Origin: T3Sed10-241 sp036796255
GTDB lineage: Bacteria > Bacteroidota > Bacteroidia > Flavobacteriales_D > Cryomorphaceae
DNA length: 64,000 bases
NCBI GenBank assembly: GCA_036796255.1
Contig: DAIRDH010000011.1
Span: forward strand, 1-64,000
Direction: 5' to 3'
Part shown: positions 17,689-25,144 of the stretch, in pieces
Position numbering within the stretch: the stretch's first letter is position 1
How the letters are laid out: each line of letters opens with the position of its first letter
The notes under the pieces: model-generated
Database searches by the model: none
The model's input: only the letters and a program-made list of their open reading frames with translations
What the model was told of the DNA's origin: nothing
Translations under genes and position numbers: made by a program

Positions 17689-17750
17689 TTAGGTCCGATT
17701 GATGTCCAAATTACGTGATTTACATTGAAGCTTCAAAAATTTTTTACAAA

Positions 17751-18536
17751 TCAGGAGACTTGTGCTTGTTTGGGCAATATTTGATACTCAAAAACCACGC
17801 GGTCGTCGTAGCCCAATGGATAGGCGTGAAACTTGCGTGCGCTTCTGATTGTAATGTTGATTTGGGCTTGCTTTTTCACGTGCTTTTCATCGACTTCCAG
17901 AAACAAAATGTTGCCGCTCTGCCAACGGTTTCCGTGTATTCTGAATTCCAATGGTTTCTCTTCGGGGTCTTGGGCTTGAACAATAAATTCCACTTTCATT
18001 CCCGGGTAGAGGGTGAAATTTGTTTTAAGTCTTCGGGGCTTACCTGGCACCCAGATGTTGCCGAGGCTATCTTTGATGTATTCGATGCGCGGATAGCCTT
18101 CCTTTCCTATATCCAACAGGCTGCGGTAGGCTACGATTTTTGACCTTATTTCGCCTGTAACTCCAAGTATGAGGTGCTTCTGGTGCACGAAGAGCTCGCG
18201 TCGATTGTTGTCGGGATTGCGGTAATGTTCAATTAGGCGCAGATAAGTGAGGAGCTTTTCCTTGTCAGTAAAAGTAGATTGCAGGTCGCCCATCCAGTTT
18301 TGATGAACAATTTCATAAAGGTCTTCAAAAGGAGCGTGGTAAAGCAGGCGCTCTTCGCCTGTGGTGGGCACGAGGTCTACTTCAGCGAGGGCTTTTCGTT
18401 CGCGCCATGCTTCGATTATTTCGGGCTTCAATCCACACTTGTCGGGCCACAGCTCACCCAAATTGCGCTCCAGGACGAATTCCGTGAAATCACGAAAAGC
18501 ATTCTCTGCATCTTTTAAGGCCCTGAGTATCTCCAT
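17751..18536 (-). CDS. Swt1/HEPN-like protein with beta-rich C-terminus
   Basis: About 261 residues from the ATG at 18536 (a GTG at 18566 is an alternative). The N-terminal helical part (about residues 1-145) resembles Swt1-type HEPN domains: FRDFTEFVLERNLGELW near the start, and DKEKLLTYLRLIEHYRNP followed by RELFVH, which fits the HEPN R-x4-H ribonuclease motif. The C-terminal half is beta-rich, of unknown fold (FTLYPGMKVEFIVQAQDPEEKP onwards). HEPN proteins are often RNases in toxin or defence systems, but no such neighbours are seen. Assignment from pattern only. Confidence 0.55.
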   Translation of the reverse strand: MEILRALKDAENAFRDFTEFVLERNLGELWPDKCGLKPEIIEAWRERKALAEVDLVPTTGEERLLYHAPFEDLYEIVHQNWMGDLQSTFTDKEKLLTYLRLIEHYRNPDNNRRELFVHQKHLILGVTGEIRSKIVAYRSLLDIGKEGYPRIEYIKDSLGNIWVPGKPRRLKTNFTLYPGMKVEFIVQAQDPEEKPLEFRIHGNRWQSGNILFLEVDEKHVKKQAQINITIRSARKFHAYPLGYDDRVVFEYQILPKQAQVS

Positions 18537-18619
18537 TTGAGTGCAATTTGGCAAAAAAAAATCCACATTGACAAGTGCTCCTCAAATTCAGCCGTACCGA
18601 ATTTGCGTAATTTTGACAC

Positions 18620-19249
18620 ATGAAAGGATACAATGTTATCAGAACAAGTACATTGCTCATTTGTCTTGTCGTAAGCTTATGTGAGTCACATGCGCAAAGT
18701 GAAGCCGCTTACCACACTTTTTGGCAGCACGTTGACAGTGTATTTTTAAATCCCGAAATATCTCCTCTTGAACCTGTTGATATAGCACGCTTCGACAGTG
18801 TGGCGCGATTTCCGTACCGTCGTTCATTTGCCGTAAAGGCAAGGTGGCAGCCCATTACTGCTGCAAAACCGCAGGATGTAGAAACGACTACATCGGCGAA
18901 GCGGCGCATGCAGAAAGTGGGGATATTGGTTTTTGAATTGCAAAATCAAGAAGTGAATCTGCCTGTTTACAAAGACATCTCCCTGGCACGTATGAAGAAT
19001 GAAGATGTTTCGTACTTTTTGCCGTTTACCGATTTGAGCAATGGGGAAGAGACCTATGGCGGAGGGCGCTACCTCGATCTTGAGCCTTTGGGAAAGGAAA
19101 CGGCCGAAATTGTTTTGGACTTCAACCTCGCTTACAATCCTTACTGTGTTTACAGCGCACGTTACAGCTGCCCGATACCGCCAATCGAAAATCATGTTCC
19201 ACTGCCCATTACCGCTGGAGCGCGAATGCCAGCCAAGGGCAAGCCTTAG
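18620..19249 (+). CDS. DUF1684 secreted protein
   Basis: A 209-residue protein with a signal peptide ending around SHAQ. The C-terminal half contains the DUF1684 hallmark: FTDLSNGEETYGGGRYLDL, then LDFNLAYNPYCVYS, and the end YSCPIPPIENHVPLPITAG. The two cysteines of the final motif are present. Function is unknown in the family. Single gene, convergent with the next one; the two stop codons overlap by 4 bp. Confidence 0.85.
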   Translation: MKGYNVIRTSTLLICLVVSLCESHAQSEAAYHTFWQHVDSVFLNPEISPLEPVDIARFDSVARFPYRRSFAVKARWQPITAAKPQDVETTTSAKRRMQKVGILVFELQNQEVNLPVYKDISLARMKNEDVSYFLPFTDLSNGEETYGGGRYLDLEPLGKETAEIVLDFNLAYNPYCVYSARYSCPIPPIENHVPLPITAGARMPAKGKP

Positions 19250-19992
19250 TTCTCAGTTTCGGCTTTCCACACGCGGTCGGTTATGGCTTCGCCATTTTTG
19301 AAGTAGAATATGCCTCCCCAGCTGTGCTCCACGCGTTTGTATTCATTCCCCTTGCCGCCTCGCACAACCACACGCTTGGTTATACTTTTATTGCCCTCAT
19401 TATACACTTCTTCAGTGATACCGTTGGGATACTTTTCAGCCAATTCTTTCTGATAATCGTCAAGGCTGATTTTTGGCACATCGCCACCAGATTCCGGTAG
19501 GGGTTCTGATTTTTTATCTTCCCTTTCGCGTTCACGGGCCATGCGCTCACGTTCCTTCTTTTCCCAATTGTCGAGCTTTTCAAGTCGCTCTTTTTCGGTT
19601 TCACTGGGTTGCTGCACATCAGGTTTCTTTTCAGGTTCTATGCGTTCTCGCTGCTGGCTGAGTTCTTGCTTTTCGGCCGCCCTGAGTTGCACAAGGGTAT
19701 CTTTCATCGAGAGCTCGATGTCTGTGATTTTCACTTTGGGATACACATTGTAGGGCCGCTTTTGCTGTGCTTGCTCATATGCGCGGATGGCCTTGAGGTA
19801 GTGCTTTTGCTTAAATAGCTCATGGCCACGCTCCATTTCCTGTTGGAATACATTGTCAGTGGCAGCATGCAATTGCTCTTCTTCAGCAATCTTAATGCGT
19901 TCTTTTGCTGAAAGTTCTGAAAATTCTTTTTGGGCCTCGGCATCGAATTGACATATGAGGATGCCGATAACCAGTAACGTGAAGTAGCGCAT
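19246..19992 (-). CDS. Exported TPR/coiled-coil protein of unknown function
   Basis: A 248-residue protein with a signal peptide ending near DAEAQ, a short TPR-like helical pair (HELFKQKHYLKAIRAYEQA), a highly charged Glu/Lys/Arg coiled-coil linker (about residues 95-165), and a C-terminal domain YPNGITEEVYNEGNKSITKR to HSWGGIFYFKNG. The same C-terminal arrangement occurs in Bacteroidota envelope proteins of unknown role. No catalytic motif was seen. Confidence 0.72.
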   Translation of the reverse strand: MRYFTLLVIGILICQFDAEAQKEFSELSAKERIKIAEEEQLHAATDNVFQQEMERGHELFKQKHYLKAIRAYEQAQQKRPYNVYPKVKITDIELSMKDTLVQLRAAEKQELSQQRERIEPEKKPDVQQPSETEKERLEKLDNWEKKERERMAREREREDKKSEPLPESGGDVPKISLDDYQKELAEKYPNGITEEVYNEGNKSITKRVVVRGGKGNEYKRVEHSWGGIFYFKNGEAITDRVWKAETEN

Positions 19993-20052
19993 AACTATTT
20001 ATATTGAGTTCGAATTTAAGGGCTCTTGCTGAGATAACATCGCGCTTAAATG

Positions 20053-20493
20053 TCAATTATTGTTTATGGACCCATGAAGTGGGCTTGTTGCTTCTGGCAA
20101 AGTCCATGCCGATTGGTGATGGGCCCTGTTTTGCCAGAGTAAAAACCATGCGACCAACACTCCAAGCGCATATGCCGCAAGGTCGTACCAATCGGTGTGG
20201 TACTGGTCACCTAAATAGGGCAGAATGAATTCAAAGACGACCGCTACATACAATCCGGTCAGCAACAATTTGGGCAACGTAATTTTGATAAGCATACCTG
20301 CGAGTGCACTACTGATTGCTATACCCGCTGCCAAAATCGGGACGAGTAGCACATCCTTGCCATAAAACCTGAGCAATTCCGGGCCTATTGCATAATACTG
20401 CATCCGGTGCAAAGCAAAGTATGCCGCCACCAGCAGTACTACTGCCGCAGGATGAAAGGGCGGAGTTAACCCGAAAGAAAGGCGATGAGCCAT
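20053..20493 (-). CDS. Small integral membrane protein
   Basis: A 146-residue protein with four predicted membrane helices. The segment FILPYLGDQYHTDWYDLAAYALG resembles the loop and helix of VanZ-like and small flavobacterial membrane proteins (sometimes labelled magnesium citrate secondary transporter), but the evidence for a function is weak. Its start lies 28 bp inside the upstream zinc-ribbon gene, so the two are translationally coupled. Confidence 0.65.
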   Translation of the reverse strand: MAHRLSFGLTPPFHPAAVVLLVAAYFALHRMQYYAIGPELLRFYGKDVLLVPILAAGIAISSALAGMLIKITLPKLLLTGLYVAVVFEFILPYLGDQYHTDWYDLAAYALGVLVAWFLLWQNRAHHQSAWTLPEATSPLHGSINNN

Positions 20494-20768
20494 ATGAAGA
20501 AGGATAAAACGGCCATGTAAATGTTGAATAAGGTCTTCAGAATTCCAAAACCGATTTTATGATGAGGTTTGTCCGACTCTTCCAGTTCCCTCAAGTACCT
20601 CTCAAACCGATTTTCGTTGGCGAGTTTGTGCTTGCGCGCCTTTTCTTCCCTCAGCTTTTTGCGCTCTGAGGCGATGAGCGCAGGATCAATGGCAGCGCCA
20701 CAAAATGCACAACGCTCATGTTCTCCTGAGGTCCATTTACCACATGCCGGACATTTTTTTTCATTCAT
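20466..20768 (-). CDS. Zinc-ribbon membrane-anchored protein
   Basis: About 100 residues from the ATG at 20768 (an upstream TTG at 20774 adds two residues). An N-terminal zinc ribbon (CPAC then CAFC, about 15 residues apart) is followed by a basic coiled coil and a C-terminal membrane helix. It could be a membrane-tethered adaptor; no specific function can be assigned. It overlaps the downstream membrane-protein gene by 28 bp. Confidence 0.65.
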   Translation of the reverse strand: MNEKKCPACGKWTSGEHERCAFCGAAIDPALIASERKKLREEKARKHKLANENRFERYLRELEESDKPHHKIGFGILKTLFNIYMAVLSFFIWLIAFLSG

Positions 20769-20789
20769 GGTCAATGGACTTAAGTGGGT

Positions 20790-21752
20790 TTATGCCACCT
20801 TGTCACGCTGCGACAAGGGACTTATGGTGTTACCGCTTTCAGTTTGCAACAGTTTTTTTGGAAGTCGTCCCTTGATCTCTTCAGCCAACAAGTTGATAAG
20901 GCCTAGTTTCAGTTGTGCTTTGTTGTACACGATGCTTATCTCGCGTGTAGGTTGAGGATGCTCTATTGGTTTCAGGAATTTCTTTTGCTCTTCCGGCAAA
21001 TCCAACGCCGTAAGGTAAGGGAGCAAAGTCATGCCAAAACCCTGCATCGAGAGCCGAATTAAGGTTTCGAAATTGCCACTTTCAAACTCGAAGGCGTCAT
21101 GGTTTGGGTGATCTGGAAAGGCGCTTCCGCAAAGATTGATGACGTGCTGCCGGAAACAATGGCCGTTTTTTAGCAAAAGCATGTCGCCGATTTTCAGCTC
21201 ACTGTGCAGGATGAAATCTTCATTTTCCAATCGGTGGTCGGTAGGGATGAAGGCCATGAATGGCTCGTGGTAGAGGGGCAGTTCTATCAGGCGATTATCA
21301 TCCAGCGGAGTTGCCATGATGCCGGCATCGAGCTGGTCCTTGTCGAGCTTGGAAATGATTTGCTCCGTGGTGAGTTCTTCTACTTTCAGTTTAATTTCCG
21401 GGTGCTTCTCCGTCATGGCACGCAAAAACCGGGGCAGCAGGTTTGGAGAAACCGTTGGAATAATGCCGAGTCGGAAATCGCCGCTGAGCGTGGCTTTGCT
21501 TCCGCGCACAATGTCGTCGATTCTGCTCGCTTCCTGCAAAATGACACGTGCCTGCTTGATAAGCCGCGCGCCTATTTCGGTAGGTTCCACTGGATGCTTG
21601 CTGCGGTCAAAAAGCAAGATATCCAACTCTTTTTCCATCTTGCTGATTTGCATGCTCAACGTGGGCTGTGTGACGAAGCAATGCTCGGCTGCAATGGCAA
21701 AATGCCTGTAAGTATCTACGGCTACTACGTATTTGAGCTGAACTAAAGTCAT
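20790..21752 (-). CDS. oxyR: OxyR-type LysR regulator
   Basis: A 320-residue LysR-family regulator: N-terminal winged helix (about residues 1-60, LKYVVAVDTYRHFAIAAEHC then VTQPTLSMQISKMEKEL) and a substrate-binding-type domain. The redox site of OxyR is present: NGHCFRQHVINLCG, with cysteines at residues 199 and 208, the same numbering as the peroxide-sensing pair of E. coli OxyR. It should activate peroxide-defence genes; none is adjacent. The C-terminal extension (about 25 residues) is variable. Confidence 0.9.
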   Translation of the reverse strand: MTLVQLKYVVAVDTYRHFAIAAEHCFVTQPTLSMQISKMEKELDILLFDRSKHPVEPTEIGARLIKQARVILQEASRIDDIVRGSKATLSGDFRLGIIPTVSPNLLPRFLRAMTEKHPEIKLKVEELTTEQIISKLDKDQLDAGIMATPLDDNRLIELPLYHEPFMAFIPTDHRLENEDFILHSELKIGDMLLLKNGHCFRQHVINLCGSAFPDHPNHDAFEFESGNFETLIRLSMQGFGMTLLPYLTALDLPEEQKKFLKPIEHPQPTREISIVYNKAQLKLGLINLLAEEIKGRLPKKLLQTESGNTISPLSQRDKVA

Positions 21753-21878
21753 AAAGTGCTAAAGTTGATTGACCGCTTTATGCGGCCAAGTGCAAAATTA
21801 GCATAATACCCAGTGTCAGCGAAACCTTTACAATGCTTTATAAGTATCTTGACCATACCCCTTAACCTTTTGCAACCC

Positions 21879-22562
21879 ATGAAGCATTCATATTTATTAG
21901 TTCTTCTCTTTATTTCCTTGGTTCACACGTCTTGCAATAAAGACTCTGACCAAAGTGGCTGCACTGATCATATTGCTGTGAACTATGACCCCAGCGCATT
22001 GCGCGAAGACGGTTCATGCGAATATAACCAGGCCGAACAAGTCATTTGGAGCAATGGCATGAGAGGTGGCTGGAATGGCAACCTCACTGAAGGTGCCTAC
22101 AGACACGAAATTCTCGCAGGTGCTGCCTACGATAATCTGCACAGTGCAGATTCTACAGGTGAGGAGCGATCGCTGCTATTGAGCACCGCGGGAGGCAATG
22201 AGCATTATAGCTTTTTTACACTTCTCAATGAGCGCGATGCACGTGACTTTGCCGAAGGCACATTGCGCTTCGACTGCCGAATTCAAGAGGGTGCTGCTCC
22301 CGATTACATTAACCTCTTTATCACTGGTAAAATTTGGGAAGATGGTTCAGATGTCACTTTCAGACGCAGCGAGAAAGTTGAGATTTCAACGCACTCATTT
22401 AACGATTCTACGTTTACGGCAGTGACCGTTCCAATTCGCCACTTTGGTGAAATAATGATGGCCCGGGTAGAGGTGGTGTGCGGATTTGAATTCGAAGGCG
22501 ACCGCAACATCAGCGTTGAACTCGACAACATTCGCTGGTCAGCCAACCGTGACCCCGATTGA
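21879..22562 (+). CDS. Putative lipoprotein, unknown function
   Basis: About 227 residues from the ATG at 21879, which puts a lipobox (HTSC) near residue 18. The linker carries a CTDHIAVNYDPSALREDGSCEY segment, a short Asp/Cys-rich motif common in Bacteroidota lipoproteins and T9SS proteins (calcium-loop-like). The rest is a beta-sandwich-like region ending in VELDNIRW, similar in shape to carbohydrate-binding jelly rolls. No family recognised. Divergent from oxyR; 126 bp lie between the starts. Confidence 0.72.
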   Translation: MKHSYLLVLLFISLVHTSCNKDSDQSGCTDHIAVNYDPSALREDGSCEYNQAEQVIWSNGMRGGWNGNLTEGAYRHEILAGAAYDNLHSADSTGEERSLLLSTAGGNEHYSFFTLLNERDARDFAEGTLRFDCRIQEGAAPDYINLFITGKIWEDGSDVTFRRSEKVEISTHSFNDSTFTAVTVPIRHFGEIMMARVEVVCGFEFEGDRNISVELDNIRWSANRDPD

Positions 22563-22569
22563 GCAAAGA

Positions 22570-23034
22570 TTAATTCCCTTTCTTCAAATTAACCTGTTTT
22601 GAGGCGGGCTTCTCGATCTCTTTCAGGGCTTTCTCAAGTAATGGCTTCACTTCATTCTCGTAGGTTTTAACCTGCCCGGCCTTCAGATGAGATTTTATTT
22701 CCGTTGTTGAGGCTTCACGAAGCTTCGCGATCTCTTGATGAAAACGCGCTACTTCTGTGTCCAGGTAAGCTGCTGCCTGTGGATTCTGTTCGGCAATGAT
22801 TTCCTTGCGCTGGTTTAGTGCATCTATGTTCGCGTAAATGTTGTTTTCCGCCTCCACGCGCTTCGATAAGAGCGTTCCAATCTCATGTGTTTGGGTGCCG
22901 TCCAGCTTCATTTTCTCCATGATCAATTCAAATTCAGCACGCATGGCTTTGTCAGCTTTTTGGTTGCTTTGGGCGAATGTCATGGTTGCGCAAAGCGCTG
23001 CTGACAAAAGGAGGAAAATGGATTTAGCTTTCAT
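22570..23034 (-). CDS. Exported helical protein (Spy/DUF-like)
   Basis: About 154 residues from the ATG at 23034 (signal peptide ending TFAQ). The mature part is almost entirely alpha-helical and charged, with repeating Glu/Lys heptads, in the size class of Spy/CpxP-like periplasmic proteins, but the LTxxQ motif of that family is not seen. Role unknown; a periplasmic chaperone or stress protein is possible. Convergent with the lipoprotein gene, 7 bp apart. Confidence 0.65.
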   Translation of the reverse strand: MKAKSIFLLLSAALCATMTFAQSNQKADKAMRAEFELIMEKMKLDGTQTHEIGTLLSKRVEAENNIYANIDALNQRKEIIAEQNPQAAAYLDTEVARFHQEIAKLREASTTEIKSHLKAGQVKTYENEVKPLLEKALKEIEKPASKQVNLKKGN

Positions 23035-23191
23035 GGTTTTGTGATGTTTCAAGTGAAAATTCAAGGTCTAAAAGTACAAAATTAGCTGGGTTGGGTATTT
23101 ATTTTCTGCCTTCAGGCAAGGGCAAATGTTGCGTTTGCCTGTTCATTCTTCCACCAAGGTGAGCATTCCATCAAAATTCTATCTTTGGCCC

Positions 23192-25144
23192 ATGCAGCAA
23201 CTGCCTGGGGTTTTCGTTTTGTTGGTGTCTTTCTTTTGGTCGGTTTGTTCCATACAGGCACAAGCTTTGGCTGAAGGTTTCGACCCGACCGACTTTTCAG
23301 TTGAGCTGCCAACCCTCTTTGTGTATGATGTAGAACACACGCTTACACTGACGTGCCACCAACCCGAGAAGTTGCAAAGCTATGGCAACATTTTGCCCAT
23401 CGTGGTCAATGGTAAAAAGCTCCTCGCTACCTTTCAGGGAAGTACCGCCTATATACCAGTGAGCTTCGACCGCAAGGAACCCCTGTCCATCAAGATCGAT
23501 AAATTCGTTTATGTGCAAACGGTGAATCCCATGCCGCTATGGTGGAGTGCGATACCTCCGCTGCTGGTCATTGTCATGGCACTGGTGTTTCGCGAAGTGA
23601 TTGGGTCTTTACTTATTGGGATTTTTACCGGAGCGATTGTTTCGGGATATTATATGGCCGGGCCCATGGGTCTCGTAAGCGGCTTCTTCAAAGCCATGGA
23701 CACCTACCTTGTGGATGCCTTTTACGACCGGGGGCATATCAGCGTGATCATATTCTCGACGGCGATAGGAGGTATTGTCGCTGTAATCAGCAAAAATGGT
23801 GGGATGCAGGCTGTGGTCAACACATTTTCCAAAAAGGCCGATACTGCCAAGAGCGGACAAATGGCCACCTGGATGCTGGGGATCGCAATATTTTTCGACG
23901 ATTACGCCAATACCCTGGTGGTTGGAAATACCATGCGCTCTCTTACCGACAAGCTCAGGATAAGCCGCGAGAAGCTGGCGTACATCGTGGACAGTACCGC
24001 CGCTCCTGTGGCCGCCATTGCGTTGATTACCACGTGGATTGGTGCAGAACTTGGATACATTGAAGGTGCCCTCGCAGTGATAGAGAGCAAAGGGCAAGGT
24101 GCGGTTGAAATGAACGCTTACGCAGTGTTTCTCAATTCACTCGGCTATGCGTTTTACCCCGTGTTTGCACTGCTCCTTATTGTGATTATCTTTTATCAGG
24201 GCCGGGATTTTGGGCCCATGTACACCGCTGAGGTGAATGCACGCAAAGGCTTGCCCAGCAATGCACATGCAAAGCTCGAAAGCGCGAATAGTGATGAGTT
24301 CAAGCCGCAGGAGGGTGCTCCGCTGCGTAAGATTAATGCCTTGATTCCGCTTGCCATTGTCATTTTCGGCACAGTGGCAGGACTTTTCATCACGGGCTAT
24401 GATGCCTCGGTGTGGGCCGATGAGGGCCTGCGCTTTGGGCAAAAGCTGTCATTCACCATCGGTGCGAGCGATAGCTATCAGGCGCTCTTGTGGGCTTCTA
24501 TTTCAGGACTTATCGTGGCAGTGCTGATGACGGCAGCCCAGAAGATAATGACTTACTCGACTGCAGTCGAAACGGCTGTGAATGGATTCAAAACCATGAT
24601 GAGTGCTGTGGTTATTCTTCTGCTTGCTTGGGCTTTGGCATCGCTTACCCAGCAAATGCACACCGCCGACTACCTCGCCACACTTGCCGGTGATAGCGTG
24701 GCACCCTGGGCCGTGCCGGGCATTACCTTTGTGATTGCGGCGGTGGTATCTTTCTCCACCGGTTCGGCCTGGGGCACCATGGCCATTGTGTATCCATTGA
24801 TGTTGCCGCTGAGCTGGGAGCTCTCGATTGCCTCGGGAGTCGAAGCCCAGGAAGGAATGCAGTATTTTTTCAATGTAACCTCATGTGTGCTGGCAGGTGC
24901 CGTGCTCGGCGACCATTGCTCGCCCATCAGCGACACCACCATTTTGAGCTCCCTTGCTACCCAGTGTAACCATATAGAGCACGTGCGCACCCAGTTGCCT
25001 TACGCCTTGACTGCCGGGCTCGTGGCATTGGTGTTTACGGTATTGAGCGCTACTGTGGGCTTGCCGTGGTATTTGTGCTACGCTTTAGGAATAGGTTTGC
25101 TCGTCATCATTGTCCGCTTCATCGGCCGACGTATAGAGGTCTGA
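23192..25144 (+). CDS. NhaC-family Na+/H+ antiporter with N-terminal periplasmic domain
   Basis: About 650 residues from the ATG at 23192. Unlike typical NhaC proteins (450-500), it starts with a signal-like segment and an approximately 100-residue beta-rich domain (about residues 25-125), then enters the transporter with MPLWWSAIPPLLVIVMAL. The core shows family motifs such as FFDDYANTLVVGNTMR, DSTAAPVAAIALITTW and GDHCSPISDTTILSS. Function: exchange of Na+ or an organic ion for protons. Its 3' end overlaps the convergent MMPL gene by 60 bp. Confidence 0.85.
   Translation: MQQLPGVFVLLVSFFWSVCSIQAQALAEGFDPTDFSVELPTLFVYDVEHTLTLTCHQPEKLQSYGNILPIVVNGKKLLATFQGSTAYIPVSFDRKEPLSIKIDKFVYVQTVNPMPLWWSAIPPLLVIVMALVFREVIGSLLIGIFTGAIVSGYYMAGPMGLVSGFFKAMDTYLVDAFYDRGHISVIIFSTAIGGIVAVISKNGGMQAVVNTFSKKADTAKSGQMATWMLGIAIFFDDYANTLVVGNTMRSLTDKLRISREKLAYIVDSTAAPVAAIALITTWIGAELGYIEGALAVIESKGQGAVEMNAYAVFLNSLGYAFYPVFALLLIVIIFYQGRDFGPMYTAEVNARKGLPSNAHAKLESANSDEFKPQEGAPLRKINALIPLAIVIFGTVAGLFITGYDASVWADEGLRFGQKLSFTIGASDSYQALLWASISGLIVAVLMTAAQKIMTYSTAVETAVNGFKTMMSAVVILLLAWALASLTQQMHTADYLATLAGDSVAPWAVPGITFVIAAVVSFSTGSAWGTMAIVYPLMLPLSWELSIASGVEAQEGMQYFFNVTSCVLAGAVLGDHCSPISDTTILSSLATQCNHIEHVRTQLPYALTAGLVALVFTVLSATVGLPWYLCYALGIGLLVIIVRFIGRRIEV

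Noticed and set aside
17341..18536. Defence island around the HEPN-like gene
   Set aside because: Neighbours are a cyclophilin, ggt and a DUF1684 protein; no nuclease, helicase or other defence genes are present.
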